Notes: generated by a model from the letters alone, not told the origin. A DNA stretch of 64,000 bases from Takifugu bimaculatus (GCA_004026145.2 CP034983.1:9284588-9348587), one strand, 5' to 3'; positions 40,955 to 53,126 are shown, counted from the first letter of the stretch. A program made the numbers and translations.

Positions 40955-43789
40955 ATATGTTACGTTTGTAACCAGCGTTGCCTCTACGTAGGATTCACAC
41001 CGTAACCGAAGTTTTGGGACGTCGTTTATTTTCCCGTTGATAACAAATATAAATGACACGAGTAGACACATCTAACAGCCATTAAAAACATTAATTTACT
41101 AGGCACATATATACCCCAGCTCTTACATAAACTAAACAATTAATATGATTAAATAAAGCTATCGGATTGGTTCTTCTTCTATGTTCTGCCAAACACATTT
41201 CTGATCATTACCGCCACCTTGTGGGTGGCTGTGTGGAACAGAACATACTCAATTCTTTGCCCTGTCCCTTCTGTAAGAGGACATGTCCTGGCGTTTCTGC
41301 ATGATGATAATCGCTTATTAAACCCAGGACGCCTAAATCTCATTTGTGAAATGGTTTCTTCTTCCTTGCCGCTCACATGGATTTCCCATCATTGTGCATA
41401 TTATATTATATATAACTCTCAATCTTTATTCTCTCTGTCCCGTTGCTTCTGCCATGTCTTTTTTTAAATTTTTGGTTTTATTATAATTCAAATCTTAGAT
41501 TTGCTGTGTGTGTTACAGCCACTGACAGTTCTGCTTTAGTTGTTGCACCTTTTACATGTTTATCGTCCTGACCTCCAGAACTGGAGGACATTTTCTGTCC
41601 CCCAATGAAGTTTCATATAATACACTCATAATATAATAATATATCATAATATAATACACAAAATGCACTTGTGATGTAGATTATAGTTGTCGTGAGACAA
41701 TAGAACTGTAGCTTTAGTAAAAGTGATTCATAAATATCATTTAAAATAACAAATAACTCTTGAGTACCCCCTAAAATGACATTTTTTTTCTTGTCCCTCC
41801 CTTCCCCCCTGATGACAAATTTAAACATCTGACATATGATATGACAGATTAAATAAATTTGAAATTAGATTTTTTGGGGTATGATTTTGTTGATATGTCT
41901 TCCTTGTAATAGTCAAAATATTTTGTTTTATCACTGACATCTTAAATAATTATACTCTGATTTTTTAAATTTATTTTTACTATTAACATGCATTAATGTT
42001 TATGTTAATGTTCTTTATAGGCAACGTGAATGACAAAAGAGAGTTCCGAAAGAATAGGATTGGTTTAATGTCCAAGAGTCAAAGTTACTAATTTCCTTTC
42101 CCAAATCTCCACCACATCCTTAACGTCTTGTTCCATAAAAGGTTCATACAAAAGTAGATATTTTGACTGGCAAAGGAAGAGTTTTGATTTTCAGGAAAAA
42201 AGTGGACAAAACTGGGGGATAAAAAGGTCTGCATGTACCAGAGAAAACAAAACGGAGCAACGATGCCATGCTGAGAGTCAGTCAAAACCTTTTCTCTATG
42301 TGATGATGTCAGCAGGATGACAACTGCATTAGATTAGATATTGATATGCATGATGCATCTGAGAAAATATTAAAAAAAAAAAACATTTTTAAAATCATAG
42401 AAAAATGAGGATTGAAATGTTCAGATAGATTTCAAAAGTGGCTTAAATTTGTAAAGGCTTATTCAGCAATATACCAATATATTTTCCATTAAATATCTGT
42501 AAAGCCAAACGGCACGTGACAAATAAAATATAACCTGAAAAGTTTAGTGTTGATGATTGAGTTGGATGAATCTGATTATATAATGTTTTTATTTTTTTTA
42601 AAAAAATATAACAGATAATTTTAAAAAACAAATGGTCAATTTTACAAAAATGTTGGTGCCTAAATTATCTGGTATCACAATACAAAACTAGAATATTTAT
42701 TTTTTGTTCTTATGTAGATAAGAATTTTTAAAAAACCTTGTCATTGTAAGTAGTCTCAGTCTAGATGTACTGTTATCTTCTGTTATCTTTGTCTTGTAGA
42801 TTTGAAAATTAGTTAAAAAAGTTAGTTGAAACTGTCATGGAGTTTTTCCCCTCATTATGATGCACTGACTCCAAATGAGCACTGGAGTTCAGAAGTCCAA
42901 AATGTTTATCCCCTCAAAAAAGGGGAGATACAGCAGAGAAATATCATGATGATCCTTAAGGGAGCACCAAGGAAATACTGAAAACCAGTGCTTCTGTCTC
43001 TTTTATACTTTAAATCATGGCACGAGGTTCTCTTCCTCACACCTGCTGTAACCTTTTTAGAGATTAATTTGACATGATCACATCAAAAACCTTTTCTATT
43101 GGTGTCATGTTATTATATTTCTCCATGTATGTCCATATCTTCCCCAGTCTCAGTGTTATTGTTGTCTTGGAGATAAATCAGGTGTTCGACACACTGTCTT
43201 CACCAAGAGACTGCTGCACCAAAGGTGCTTGGCAACTTTGCAAAATACATGGAGGAGTCAGCAGCATTATATTAAACTTTGAAAACCACATGGAGACATG
43301 TCTTCAATGAGTTAAGCAAAGAGTTATTAAAATTAATGCTCTTGTGACATCACACAGGTGTGTTCTACTAGATGTATGGCTGGTACACAGATCAGATAAT
43401 TCAAGCTGAGGAGAAAAAAAAAAATTACAAAACCTGGTCTGCAACACTACAATATTTTTATTTTACAAAGCTCTGGTTTGTTCAACTCCAAGTTTATTTC
43501 TGTCCTTTATCCAATATGTACATAGTTTTGGGTTTAGTCTTTTAACTAAAATCTAGACATGTAAACTGGCAGCATCCAACTGACTCTAATAAACACATTA
43601 GGAAAGTCATGTTCCAAGTGATTAAAATGTAATTCGAGGTGTTACGTAGGTCCCATTAATAAAACCCTTAACTAGGAAGAGTTTAATGTTTAAATATGTG
43701 AACATTAAATATTTGTGAGGTAAAAATGTCTTGCAGACACGTGGCAAGTGAGAAGCATGTGGCAGGAAGCCCTTGCGAAGAGTTGCTGT
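40955..43789. other. AT-rich spacer before the second histone pair
   Basis: About 2.8 kb without a recognised gene or transposon. The last roughly 290 bp (43,500-43,789) are the H3 3' flank shared in inverted form with 30,785-31,070. Confidence 0.5.
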
Positions 43790-43805
43790 GGCTCTTAAAA
43801 GAGCC
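43790..43805 (-). terminator. Histone mRNA 3' stem-loop (H3 copy 2)
   Basis: On the minus strand this is GGCTCTTTTAAGAGCC, 26 bp after the H3 stop. Confidence 0.95.
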
Positions 43806-43831
43806 TTTGTTGATGTGTATGAGCGGCTAGT

Positions 43832-44596
<765 letters not shown>

Positions 44597-44974
44597 ATGA
44601 GCGGTCGCGGGAAAACCGGTGGCAAAGCCCGAGCTAAGGCCAAGACTCGCTCTTCTCGGGCCGGGCTCCAGTTCCCAGTGGGCCGTGTTCACAGGCTGCT
44701 CCGCAAGGGCAACTATGCTGAGCGCGTTGGCGCCGGCGCTCCCGTGTACCTGGCCGCTGTGCTGGAGTATCTGACGGCTGAGATCCTGGAGTTGGCTGGA
44801 AACGCTGCCCGCGACAACAAGAAGACTCGTATCATCCCCCGCCACCTGCAGCTGGCTGTGCGCAACGACGAGGAGCTGAACAAGCTGCTGGGAGGAGTGA
44901 CGATCGCTCAGGGCGGCGTGTTGCCCAACATCCAGGCTGTCCTGCTGCCCAAGAAGACCGAGAAGGCCAAATAA
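44597..44974 (+). CDS. h2a: Histone H2A, second copy
   Basis: 125-residue H2A identical to the product of 29598-29975 and intact. The ATG at 44597 gives the canonical SGRGK start; eight in-frame codons upstream are 5' UTR. The stem-loop follows 25 bp after the stop. Confidence 0.98.
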   Translation: MSGRGKTGGKARAKAKTRSSRAGLQFPVGRVHRLLRKGNYAERVGAGAPVYLAAVLEYLTAEILELAGNAARDNKKTRIIPRHLQLAVRNDEELNKLLGGVTIAQGGVLPNIQAVLLPKKTEKAK

Positions 44975-44999
44975 GTGTCTTTGTGTCCGAGCACCAAAC

Positions 45000-45015
45000 G
45001 GCTCTTTTCAGAGCC
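45000..45015 (+). terminator. Histone mRNA 3' stem-loop (H2A copy 2)
   Basis: GGCTCTTTTCAGAGCC followed by ACCCA. Confidence 0.95.
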
Positions 45016-45084
45016 ACCCACACTGTGATAAAGAGCGGCTTCCCTCCCAAAACATGGGAAACTGAGCGGTGGTTTGGTCTTATG

Positions 45085-45498
45085 CTTTAATATGTGACCA
45101 CTGGGATTCTTTAGTGACTTACAATAAACACGAAGTCTTCTGAAAGTGTCTTGTGTTTAACTCATCTCCTAAGGAAACGACATGGATATGCTGCGTTGGC
45201 TGTCACGCCTGGTGCACGACGACGCGAAGCGCTGCGTTTGGCGCTTGCTGTGCAGCGTCTTGTCCCGCCCGTGCACGAGCGATCGCGCTCTACCCCGCGA
45301 TCATATGTGTACCTGCGCGCGCCCGCACATGAGAGACTGGACTGTGAAAAGGGAATGTGAAGGTTTAATCTTTCGGGATTTCAGCGTTTCACTTATTTAC
45401 AGACAAGACGGGTATGAGCAGCCAACAGCTGAGGAGCAGATCGCTGGTCGACCGGCGCGGAGAACTTTCAGGTGTGAAGGAGAGGGCTGCGGATGGTG
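45085..45498. repeat. 414-bp segment present only in the second H2A flank
   Basis: In copy 1 (read on the minus strand) the H2A 3' flank runs GTCTTATG directly into CGCGATTTCCGTCC. In copy 2 the same two strings are separated by about 414 bp. The inserted part contains a GC- and CpG-rich block (about 45,180-45,345) and has no recognised family. It is either an insertion here or a deletion in copy 1. Confidence 0.7.
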
Positions 45499-45639
45499 CG
45501 CGATTTCCGTCCGCGTCCAGTGTGAACCCGACGAACCTTCTCCCATCTTCGCTAATCGTCTCAAACAGTTTCAATCAGGTGACGTGAACGGACGACAGAA
45601 CTGTACTTAAACACGAGCTTAAACCGAACTGCTGAGGGC

Positions 45640-46000
45640 TAGCTGTGGACAGAACCGCAGCCAATGTTGAAGTGAGGTAAGTTAGAGTTGCCACCAGCCA
45701 AGGTGAAGGCCTGCATGAACCTGTAGAAGCCAACTATCACACCAATAAAGAGCAAAAAGACTTCATTGATACCATAAGTGGCTGGTTGAAACCAACTCTG
45801 TGCCCTTGGACAAAGAAACGTCATCTTTATTCCCACCCAATAATTGGGACTTTTCTCCAGATGAGCTTCAGCCAGAAGTGATATGTAGATCAGACGAGTA
45901 CAAGAAGCCCAAACATCTGAGATGTCTTGAGAACCATGCGGACTCGCAGCAGCAGCCGCCGCGCAAGGGTAACCAGTTAGTATTGGAATGAATGTTCAAG
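45640..46000. other. Unidentified exon-like open frames
   Basis: Minus frame 45639-45836 contains a hydrophobic stretch (GINEVFLLFIGVIVGFYRFM). Plus frame 45800-45991 contains NWDFSPDELQPEVICRSDEY and then runs to a possible splice donor (AAGGGTAACC near 45,970). Neither matches a family I know. They could be relics of a transposon or of a host gene. Confidence 0.25.
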
Positions 46001-46115
46001 GTCTGTCGGTTTAACATCAACCGTGTTAATACAGTAATGTATATTTTACACTGTTCATATCCATCCTCAATTTGCTGGGTGGCTCAGGAATTCTGAAATT
46101 TTGAAAGACGTGAAT

Positions 46116-46131
46116 GGCTCTTTAAAGAGCC
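46116..46131 (-). terminator. Histone stem-loop of the H4 pseudogene
   Basis: On the minus strand this is GGCTCTTTAAAGAGCC. The stem is intact although the gene has lost its start codon. Confidence 0.9.
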
Positions 46132-46156
46132 TTTGGATTGTTGCAATAGCAGCCAT

Positions 46157-46459
46157 TTAACCTCTGAAGCCATACAGAGTGCGTCCCTGCCTCTTTAGAG
46201 CATAGGCCACGTCCATGGCGGTGACGGTCTTCCTCTTGGCGTGCTCGGTGTAGGTGACTGCGTCACGGATCACGTTCTCCAGAAACACCTTTAGCACACC
46301 GCGGGTCTCCTCGTAGATCAGCCCAGAGATTCGCTTCACACCACCGCGATGAGCCAGACGGCGGATGGCTGGTTTGGTGATTCCCTGGATGTTATCACGG
46401 AGAACCTTTCGTTGCCGCTTGGCACCTCCTTTGCGGAGACCTTTCCTTCTTCCAGACGT
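46157..46459 (-). pseudogene. h4: Histone H4 pseudogene, start codon lost
   Basis: Aligned to H4 at 32904-33215, the start ATG is ACG and three codons of the N-terminal Gly/Lys tail are deleted in frame. Substitutions change His18 to Gln, one Arg of RRLARRGG to His and the penultimate Gly to Arg (TLYGFRG). There is no frameshift or internal stop: 303 nt against 312. No in-frame ATG upstream replaces the start. A GTG inside the gene (GVKRI) only looks like a start. Confidence 0.92.
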
Positions 46460-46621
46460 CTTGGCTTGTTGAACTCAACACACTGACTCAGCTGCACTCT
46501 GCCATCATTTAACCATAACTGGGGACGTGATTGAGGTCACACGGGGATGCTGCTGCTTCCTCTGGGTGGTCAATCCTGGATTGTTGTGCCCTCTGCTGAC
46601 TGAAACAGAAACTACATGTTT

Positions 46622-46690
46622 CAGGAACATTTCCTGCTTCACCAGATGATTTTTATTACATTTGCTCAGCTCTTTATATGGTACCTTTTA
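46622..46690. other. Unoccupied paralogue of the Harbinger target site
   Basis: The sequence TGCTTCACCAGATGAT and its flanks match 33,381-33,411 joined to 35,791-35,830, with CAG at 46643-46645 present once. Confidence 0.88.
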
Positions 46691-46699
46691 CGGTACCTT

Positions 46700-47084
46700 A
46701 CATACGTGTGTGTGTTCAGAATGTTGTATATACATATTGTATATATACAATATTCAGCATAGTTATTCAGACACAAGGCAAGATATAATAATTGATGTTG
46801 AACATATATTATAGATGATTAATAGAGCAGGAGTAGAGGTCAAGTTCATCTGGGTTCAGGCCCATATAGGGTTTGAAGAGAATAAAATAATTTTTTCCAA
46901 AAGACCAAAAACAAATGAAGTCTGAATGACTGAATGACATATTAAATCTGGCATCAAAAGAGATGAAAAATAAATGGTAAACACAGTGGGAAAGAGGAAG
47001 ACAGTTTTATAGTATACAAAATAATGTGTTCAGAAGACATTCTCGTGACAGAGAAAGGTGCCAAATCTGGGGTGAGCTCTAAAG
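46700..47084. other. AT-rich spacer
   Basis: No gene. Contains a small TATATAC palindrome near 46,725-46,752. Confidence 0.5.
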
Positions 47085-47410
47085 CAGGGGTGTCAAACTC
47101 AATTGCACCTGGGTGTCAAACTCAATTGCACCTGGGGCCAAAACTCAAAGCACACTTTAGGTTGTGGGCTGAACAGGATAATCATTTATTGAACACACTA
47201 AAAGTAAATGTTTTTGAATATGAATAGGAACAAAAACCGACAGGAATATTATTCTACAATAAAAAGAAAACTTTATATAACTTACAATACTTTGCTCTAT
47301 ATGAATATATATTCCCTGAGCACACTGAGGACCACTGTGAGCAACATCAAATGTGTATGCTTTGGCCACATACCAGTATCACACCTGTTCAAAACCAAAT
47401 TACATGGGTT
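47085..47410 (+). mobile_element. Non-autonomous hAT-like fragment
   Basis: Begins CAGGGGTGTCAAACTCA (a common hAT terminus). The first roughly 22 bp are duplicated in tandem, then GGGCCAAAACTCAAAGCACA follows. No transposase and no clear right end. Confidence 0.55.
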
Positions 47411-47449
47411 ATTAAAATAATCTCTCCTCTCCTCTCCTCTCCAAGTACA

Positions 47450-47560
47450 CTGCTCAAAAAATTAGAGGAACACTTTTTAATCAGAGTATAGCAACCTATC
47501 ATTCAAACTTCTGGGATATTGATCTGGTCAAATAAGTAGCAGAGGGGGTTGTTAATCCGT
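47450..47560 (+). mobile_element. Terminal piece of a DNA transposon-like repeat
   Basis: Starts ACACTGCTCAAAAAATTAG and continues GGAACACTTTTTAATCAGAG and ATTGATCTGGTCAAATAAGT. I recall this as a terminus that is common in fish genomes; the superfamily is uncertain. Confidence 0.45.
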
Positions 47561-47589
47561 TTGACTGATCCGTTTATAATGACTCCCCA

Positions 47590-48127
47590 AAAGGCAAAAA
47601 AATTGCACCCAAAAGAAATAAAGGTTTTACAGCTCCAGATCTTCCTGTTGTCCAACAAACCAACATCAGGCTAAACCCTGTGGAAATTTGGACATGCGAC
47701 TTTTGGCAAGAGGGAATTAGCTCAAATGCTAGCTCACTTACTGTGCATGTGAGAGGTAGTGAGGTCGATGCCCACATTCTCCATTTAGGTACTTTAGGAC
47801 AGTGTGTCCTGTATCACACTGACTGTACCAGACATACTATTTGCCGATGTTTCCTCTTAGTCTGTCTAGCACTGTTTGTAAGAACTTTTAGTTTGTTCTA
47901 GCTCTTCTCTAATGATTTGCAAAAAAGGCCCCCATACAATAACTTGCCCAACAGCTCCTGCTTTTCCATAATCACTCACTAAATGACAAAAAAAAAATGC
48001 ACACAGGAGAAATAAATTTCTTTACAGCGACAGATCTTCATATTGTCCTCATTTCATCCATGAAATGACATTTGTCACAATCAAATAACACACTCCACTG
48101 GCCACACACAAGCAGTTATCAGCTCAG
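47590..48127 (+). repeat. tRNA-Ala array unit, 5' copy interrupted by L2
   Basis: Matches about 54,180-54,655 (both sides of the TGC-type tRNA, including GGTACTTTAGGACAG, the AAAAAAGGCCCCCATACAA block and the AAATTTCTTTACAGC block). It ends in GCAGTTATCAGCTCAG, where the L2 begins. Confidence 0.8.
47711..47783 (+). pseudogene. tRNA-Ala-like pseudogene (anticodon TGC position)
   Basis: Aligns over 73 bp with the tRNA-Ala copies at 53-55 kb. The D stem is broken (GCTC facing GCTC), the first acceptor pair is A/C and the T stem has an A/C mismatch. The anticodon triplet is still TGC. Confidence 0.8.
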
Positions 48128-48623
48128 TTCTCAGCTTCTAACTCAAATTGGTGACTCTGTTTTGCGCCACGTGAAGCCGACTCCAGCGACCATAATTAGG
48201 TGCATTCCGGGGGCCATAGCGGGCGACATAGAAGCAAATTTATGGCTGCTGGCGAGACATAATCGTAAATTTGGTAAAGTTATTATTCACGTCGGAGCCA
48301 ACGACACCCGGCTTCGTCAGTCGGAGGTCACTAAAATTAACTTGGAGTCGGTGTGTAACTACGCAAAAACGATGTCGGACTCCGTAGCATTCTCTGGTCC
48401 CCTCCCCAATCTGGCCAGCGATGAGATGTTTAGCCGCATGTCGTCGCTCCGTCGCTGGCTGTCACGGTGGTGCCCCGAAAACCAGGTGGCCTTTATAGAC
48501 AATTGGAGAACCTTTTGGGGAAAACCTGGTCTGATTAGGAGAGACGGTGTCCATCCCACACGAGATGGTGCTTCTCTCATTTCTAGTAATCTGGCTAATT
48601 TTATTAGACCCAAAGTGACCTGA
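48128..48623 (+). pseudogene. L2 ORF1, esterase (SGNH hydrolase) domain fragment
   Basis: The open frame 48072-48623 (183 codons) has the SGNH blocks: IGDSVLR (Gly-Asp-Ser, residues 27-29), HVGANDTR (Asn77 block III) and RRDGVHPT (Asp158/His161, the catalytic pair). ORF1 esterases of this kind are known in CR1/L2 LINEs. About the first 20 codons (SNNTLHWPHTSSYQ) come from the flanking array repeat, so the start is chimeric and the natural N-terminus is missing. The domain itself shows no stop or shift. Confidence 0.85.
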
Positions 48624-48644
48624 CAATCCAGGGTCCAGACCAGG

Positions 48645-51600
48645 ATGCAGAGTTGTTGTCTTACACACCTCTCTGCTGCTTCCTTAGAACCCTCATCTGC
48701 CAACAATAACATATTTAAAACTATAGAGGTAGTCTCTGTTCCACGGTTAAAAGTTCACCAAGCACAGAGCAGGGGAGCGGTCAATCACCAAAATCTTATT
48801 AAAATTAATACTGAAGCACAAGTTGGAGAAACTAATATCACAATTAAGTGTGGACTGTTAAATATTAGATCTCTTTTGTGTAAATCCCTGTTAGTGCACG
48901 ACCTGATAGCGGATCATCACATTGATTTATTTTGTCTTACTGAGACCTGGCTTCAGGAGGAGGAGTATGTTAGCTTAAATAAATCTACTCCTCCTACCCA
49001 TCTTAATTATCATATTCCTCGTGTTACTGGTCGAGGAGGGGGAGTGGCAGCAATCTATCACTCCAAGTTATTAATTAATCCCAGACCAAAACATAGCTTC
49101 AGTTCATTTGAAAACCTGACTCTTGGCATCACTCATCTGAACTGGAGGACAGAAAAGCCACTTCTGTTTGTAGTTGTATATCGCCCCCCTGCTGGGCCAC
49201 ATTCAGAGTTCCTGTCTGAGTTCTCTGATTTCTTATCTGACTTGGTCCTTAGAACGGAAAAAGTCATTATCATTGGAGACTTTAATATCAATATGGACGT
49301 TATAAATGACAGCTTTAGAAATGGCTTCATTTCATTACTTGAGTCAGTTGGTTTCCTCCAGCAGATAAACCAACCAACTCATAGCTTCAACCACACCTTA
49401 GATCTAGTCCTGACTTATGGTGTTGAGGTAGAACATGTGTCAGTGTTCCCTCAGAACCCAGTCCTGTCAGACCATTCTTTGATCACTTTTACATTTATGA
49501 TTAAGGATTCTTCTATGCTCAGAACAAAGTCTTACTATAGCAGATGTCTTTCAGATAATGCTGTAGCTAAGTTTAAGGAAGTGATCCCTGTGCTGATCCC
49601 AGGACCACCGTGTGTTTCCCCAGGGATCAGTCATTATAATCTTAGCCCTGCTGAGGTTGACTCTATTGCTGAAGGTGCAGCAACCTCACTGAGAATCACG
49701 CTTGATTCTGTTGCCCCCCTGAAAAAGAAAATAGTAAATCAGAGGAGGTGTGCCCCCTGGTATAATTCACATATCAGGACCCTCAAGCAGAAAGTGCGAA
49801 GACTGGAAAGGAAGTGGCATTCTTGTAAAATAGACAGCTACCATGTAGCCTGGAAAGACTGTCTATTAGTTTACAAAAAGGCCCTTCGCAAGGCTAGAAC
49901 AGCTTATTTTTCTTCTTTGATTGAGGAAAATAAGAGCAACCCCAGGTTTCTTTTCAGCATTGTGGCCAAATTAACTAAGAGTCACAGTGTTTTAGATCCA
50001 CGTATCCCTTCTTCCCTGAGTGGTGAAGACTTCATGAGCTTCTTCACTGATAAAGTTCTAGCTATCAGAGAGAAAGCTAACCAGGCCATCCCAACAACTG
50101 GACCATCACCAGATGTGCCGACTGTGGGAACATACAGGGTCTCCAATGAGCCCTTAAGCTCCTTCAGCCCTATATTTTTTTCTGAGGCGTCATCACTAAT
50201 TCAGAAATCCAAGACCACCACGTGTCTTTTAGATCCCATCCCAACACACCTGTTGAAGGATGTTTTACCATTGATAGGCAGTTCTATCCTGGACCAGATC
50301 AATGGTTCTTTAGTGTCAGGTTATGTACCCCGGTCCTACAAGGTGGCAGTGATTAAGCCGTTGCTTAAAAAAACATCACTGGATCCTGATGTCTTAGCAA
50401 ATTATAGGCCATTATCCAACCTTCCTTTTATCTCTAAAGTTCTAGAGAAGGTGGTGGTGACTCAGTTACTGGAGCACCAGCAGAGGAACAGCCTGTTTGA
50501 GATGTTTCAGTCAGGCTTTAGAGTTCACCACAGCACAGAAACAGCACTTCTTAAAGTTACTAATGATCTTCTCATAGCTTCCGATCATGGACTGGTCTCT
50601 ATGCTGGTTCTGCTGGACCTCAGTGCTGCTTTTGATACAGTTGATCACAGCATCCTGTTACAGAGACTGGAACATGTGATTGGGATTAAAGGGACAGCAC
50701 TAGACTGGTTTAGATCATATTTATCTGATAGATACCAGTTCGCTCATGTCCATGGTGTTCCCTCCTCATACAGTAGGGTTAGCCATGGAGTTCCTCAAGG
50801 TTCTGTACTCGGACCAATCCTCTTCACATTGTACATGCTTCCCTTAGGGAACATTATTCGGCAGCATGGGATAAATTTTCATTGTTATGCTGATGACACT
50901 CAGCTTTATTTATCCATGAAACCAGAGGAGACAGAGAAGTTAGTGAAATTCCAGACCTGTCTTAAAGACATAAAGTCCTGAATGTCTTCAAATTTCCTCC
51001 TCCTTAACCCAGGAAAAACTGAGGTCATGGTGTTTGGTCCTGAACCTCTCAGGGATAGAGTAGATCACATGATCACTCTAGATGGTATCTCATTAACATC
51101 TAGTCTCTCTGTGAGGAATCTAGGAGTAACCTTTGATCAAAATCTCTCCTTCAACTCACACATTAAAACAGTCTCTAGAAGTGCCTTTTTTCACTTGAAG
51201 AACATCACAAAGATCAGGAAACTGCTGACGCAGCATGATGCTGAAAAGTTAGTCCATGCATTTGTTACTTCCAGGCTGGACTACTGTAACTCTTTATTAT
51301 CAGGGTGTCCAAACAACTCTTTAAGAAGCCTCCAGTTGATCCAAAATGCTGCAGCCAGAGTTCTGACAGGTATTGACAAAAGAGATCACATTACTCCTGT
51401 ACTGGCGTCGCTTCATTGGCTGCCCGTTAAATTTAGAATAATTTTTAAAACCCTTCTTTTGACCTACAAGGTCCTCAGAGGCCTAGCTCCATCCTACCTG
51501 GAGGAGCTAGTGATACCTTATCAGCCCAATAGACCGCTCCGCTCTCAGAATGCTGGTCTACTTGTGGTTCCCAGAGTTTCCAGGAGTAGAATGGGGGGCC

Positions 51601-51776
51601 GAGCATTTAGCTACCAGGCCCCCCTGCTATGGAACCAGCTCCCTGTCCAGGTACGGGAGGCTGACTCCATCGCTACTTTTAAGATCAGACTCAAAACCTA
51701 CCTCTTTGAAAAAGCTTATTGTTACGAATTCAGTAGTTCCAGTTACTATCATAGACAGACAAATTATCATACTTAG
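48645..51776 (+). pseudogene. L2 ORF2, endonuclease-reverse transcriptase with one internal stop
   Basis: Two frames, 48645-50981 (778 codons) and 50982-51776 (264 codons), are contiguous in one frame and separated only by TGA at 50979-50981. From about residue 67 there is an APE-type endonuclease (LLNIRSLLCK, CLTETWL, VVYRPP, IIGDFNI, SDHSLITF). The RT follows with YRPLSNLPFISK, LLDLSAAFDTVDHSILL, GVPQGSVLGPILF and YADD near residue 748. The C-terminal part has LHWLPVKFRIIFKTLL. The truncated copy at 26.9 kb has Trp where the TGA lies, so the stop is a recent point change. Otherwise the frame is intact. Confidence 0.92.
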
Positions 51777-52039
51777 GGGGTCGTCTAATCGTTAGGTCAC
51801 ATCTTAGTTATGCTGTTATAGGCCAAGGCTGCCGGGGTCCGGAAACATGATCATCTGACAGGCCTCTGTCACTCCACTGGGTCATGGTTTCCTCTCCTCT
51901 CCTCTCCTCATCAAGCAGACTAGTTATGCTGATTCTTGTGTAGTTTTTCTGCTTCTCCCCCCCTATTTATTTACAGGTATCGCCGCCCTCGGAGCTGCAT
52001 AATGACCTCCGGCCCCGCTGAAGTGATTGTGCATCATAT

Positions 52040-52260
52040 TTTTTGTGTGTGTTTCTGTGCTCTGTGCCTCTCCTCTCCCCCTCCTTCTCCTTCTCCTCTC
52101 CCTCTCCTCTTCTTTCCTCTCCTCTTTCCCCTCCTCCTCCTCCTCTCCTCTACCTCCCCTTCACTCTACTTCTCCTCTCCTCTACCCCTCTCCTCTCCTC
52201 TCCTACCTATCCTATCCTCTACCTGTCCTCCCCCTTCTCCTCTCTCTTTACCCAGCCGGC
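52040..52260. repeat. Pyrimidine-rich (CTCCT)n-type tract in the L2 3' UTR
   Basis: Low-complexity C/T sequence. The Pro/Ser/Leu open frames across it are not genes. Confidence 0.85.
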
Positions 52261-52383
52261 CATCAGCAGGAGGGTCCCCCTACATGAGCCTGGTCCTGCT
52301 CAAGGTTTCTTCCTGTTAAAGGGGAGTTTTTCCTTGCCACTGTTGCTTGTCTGGGGTCACGCCCTGGGATTCTGGAATATAAA

Positions 52384-52384
<1 letters not shown>

Positions 52385-52437
<53 letters not shown>
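52385..52437. repeat. (TGAT)n tail of the L2 element
   Basis: About 13 TGAT units, the tandem-repeat 3' end expected for L2/CR1-type LINEs. Confidence 0.92.
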
Positions 52438-53053
52438 GATAATTTAAAAGAAGATGCCTCTCTATTTCAGGTGACCCCTAAATACCCACACAGTATCCCG
52501 ACTGCCTTTAACAACAGCACTTGGTTAGACGGGGCTAACTGAGCATGAAATCAGATATTAATTCAGACTTGGCAAGAAGTACTCGCCTTTGAGCTGGAGT
52601 TGAACATGCACCCAGAAGAAATACATTTCTTTACAGCTACAAATCTTCATGTTGTCCTCATCTCATCCAAATGACATTGCTTTGAGGAATGATGAATCAT
52701 TACATCATTAGCATGCTAATGGTCCACAAAAGATATATTTTCAAGCTCTGGCCACACCGAGTTCCCAACTGAAGAAGTCTTCTGAATAGAAGGCGAAACA
52801 TCTTCAAAAGAAGAAAAACAGTCCAGTTGACAAGGAAAACTTACCTTGGATAACTATAACCTGGGTGATTCAGAATCTACACAGACATCCAACAAACATT
52901 GCTTTGAGAAACGATGAAACAAGGTCAACATACCAACACCAGGCGAAAGCCTGTGGAAATCAGGATGAGATTGAAGATACAGGATGTCCCAGGTGGAAAA
53001 CAAGCAGTTATCAGCTCAGCTCTGAGATCATACTATGGTGGCTACTGCTGAGA

Positions 53054-53126
53054 GGGGAATTAGCTCAAAAGGTAGAGCGCTCGCTTAGCATGTGAGAGGT
53101 AGTGGGATCGATGCCCACATTCTCCA
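53054..53126 (+). tRNA. tRNA-Ala (anticodon AGC), copy 1
   Basis: 73 bp. Acceptor GGGGAAT with ATTCTCC (one G-T wobble), anticodon stem CTCGC/GTGAG (one G-T wobble), loop TTAGCAT, T stem GTGGG/CCCAC, discriminator A. The A box TAGCTCAAAAGG and B box GGATCGATGCC are present. The nearest TTTT lies about 28 bp downstream. It may be a functional gene or a well-preserved repeat copy. Confidence 0.8.

Larger units (their letters stand above)
48128..52437 (+). mobile_element. L2-type LINE, nearly full length, 5'-truncated
   Basis: A 4.3-kb non-LTR retrotransposon: the C-terminal part of an ORF1 with an SGNH-esterase fold, ORF2 with endonuclease and reverse transcriptase, a pyrimidine-rich 3' UTR and a (TGAT)n tail. 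Its 5' end falls inside the tRNA-Ala array unit (after 48,127). Degraded pieces of the same family occur at 26.2, 36.4, 38.0 and 39.5 kb. I could not find a target-site duplication. Confidence 0.92.

Noticed and set aside
46157..46339. 60-codon H4-like protein starting at Val/GTG
   Set aside because: The apparent start is an internal Val codon of H4; the true start is mutated, so this is a pseudogene.
51936..52393. Three Ser/Pro/Leu-rich frames
   Set aside because: Translations of the pyrimidine-rich L2 3' UTR.
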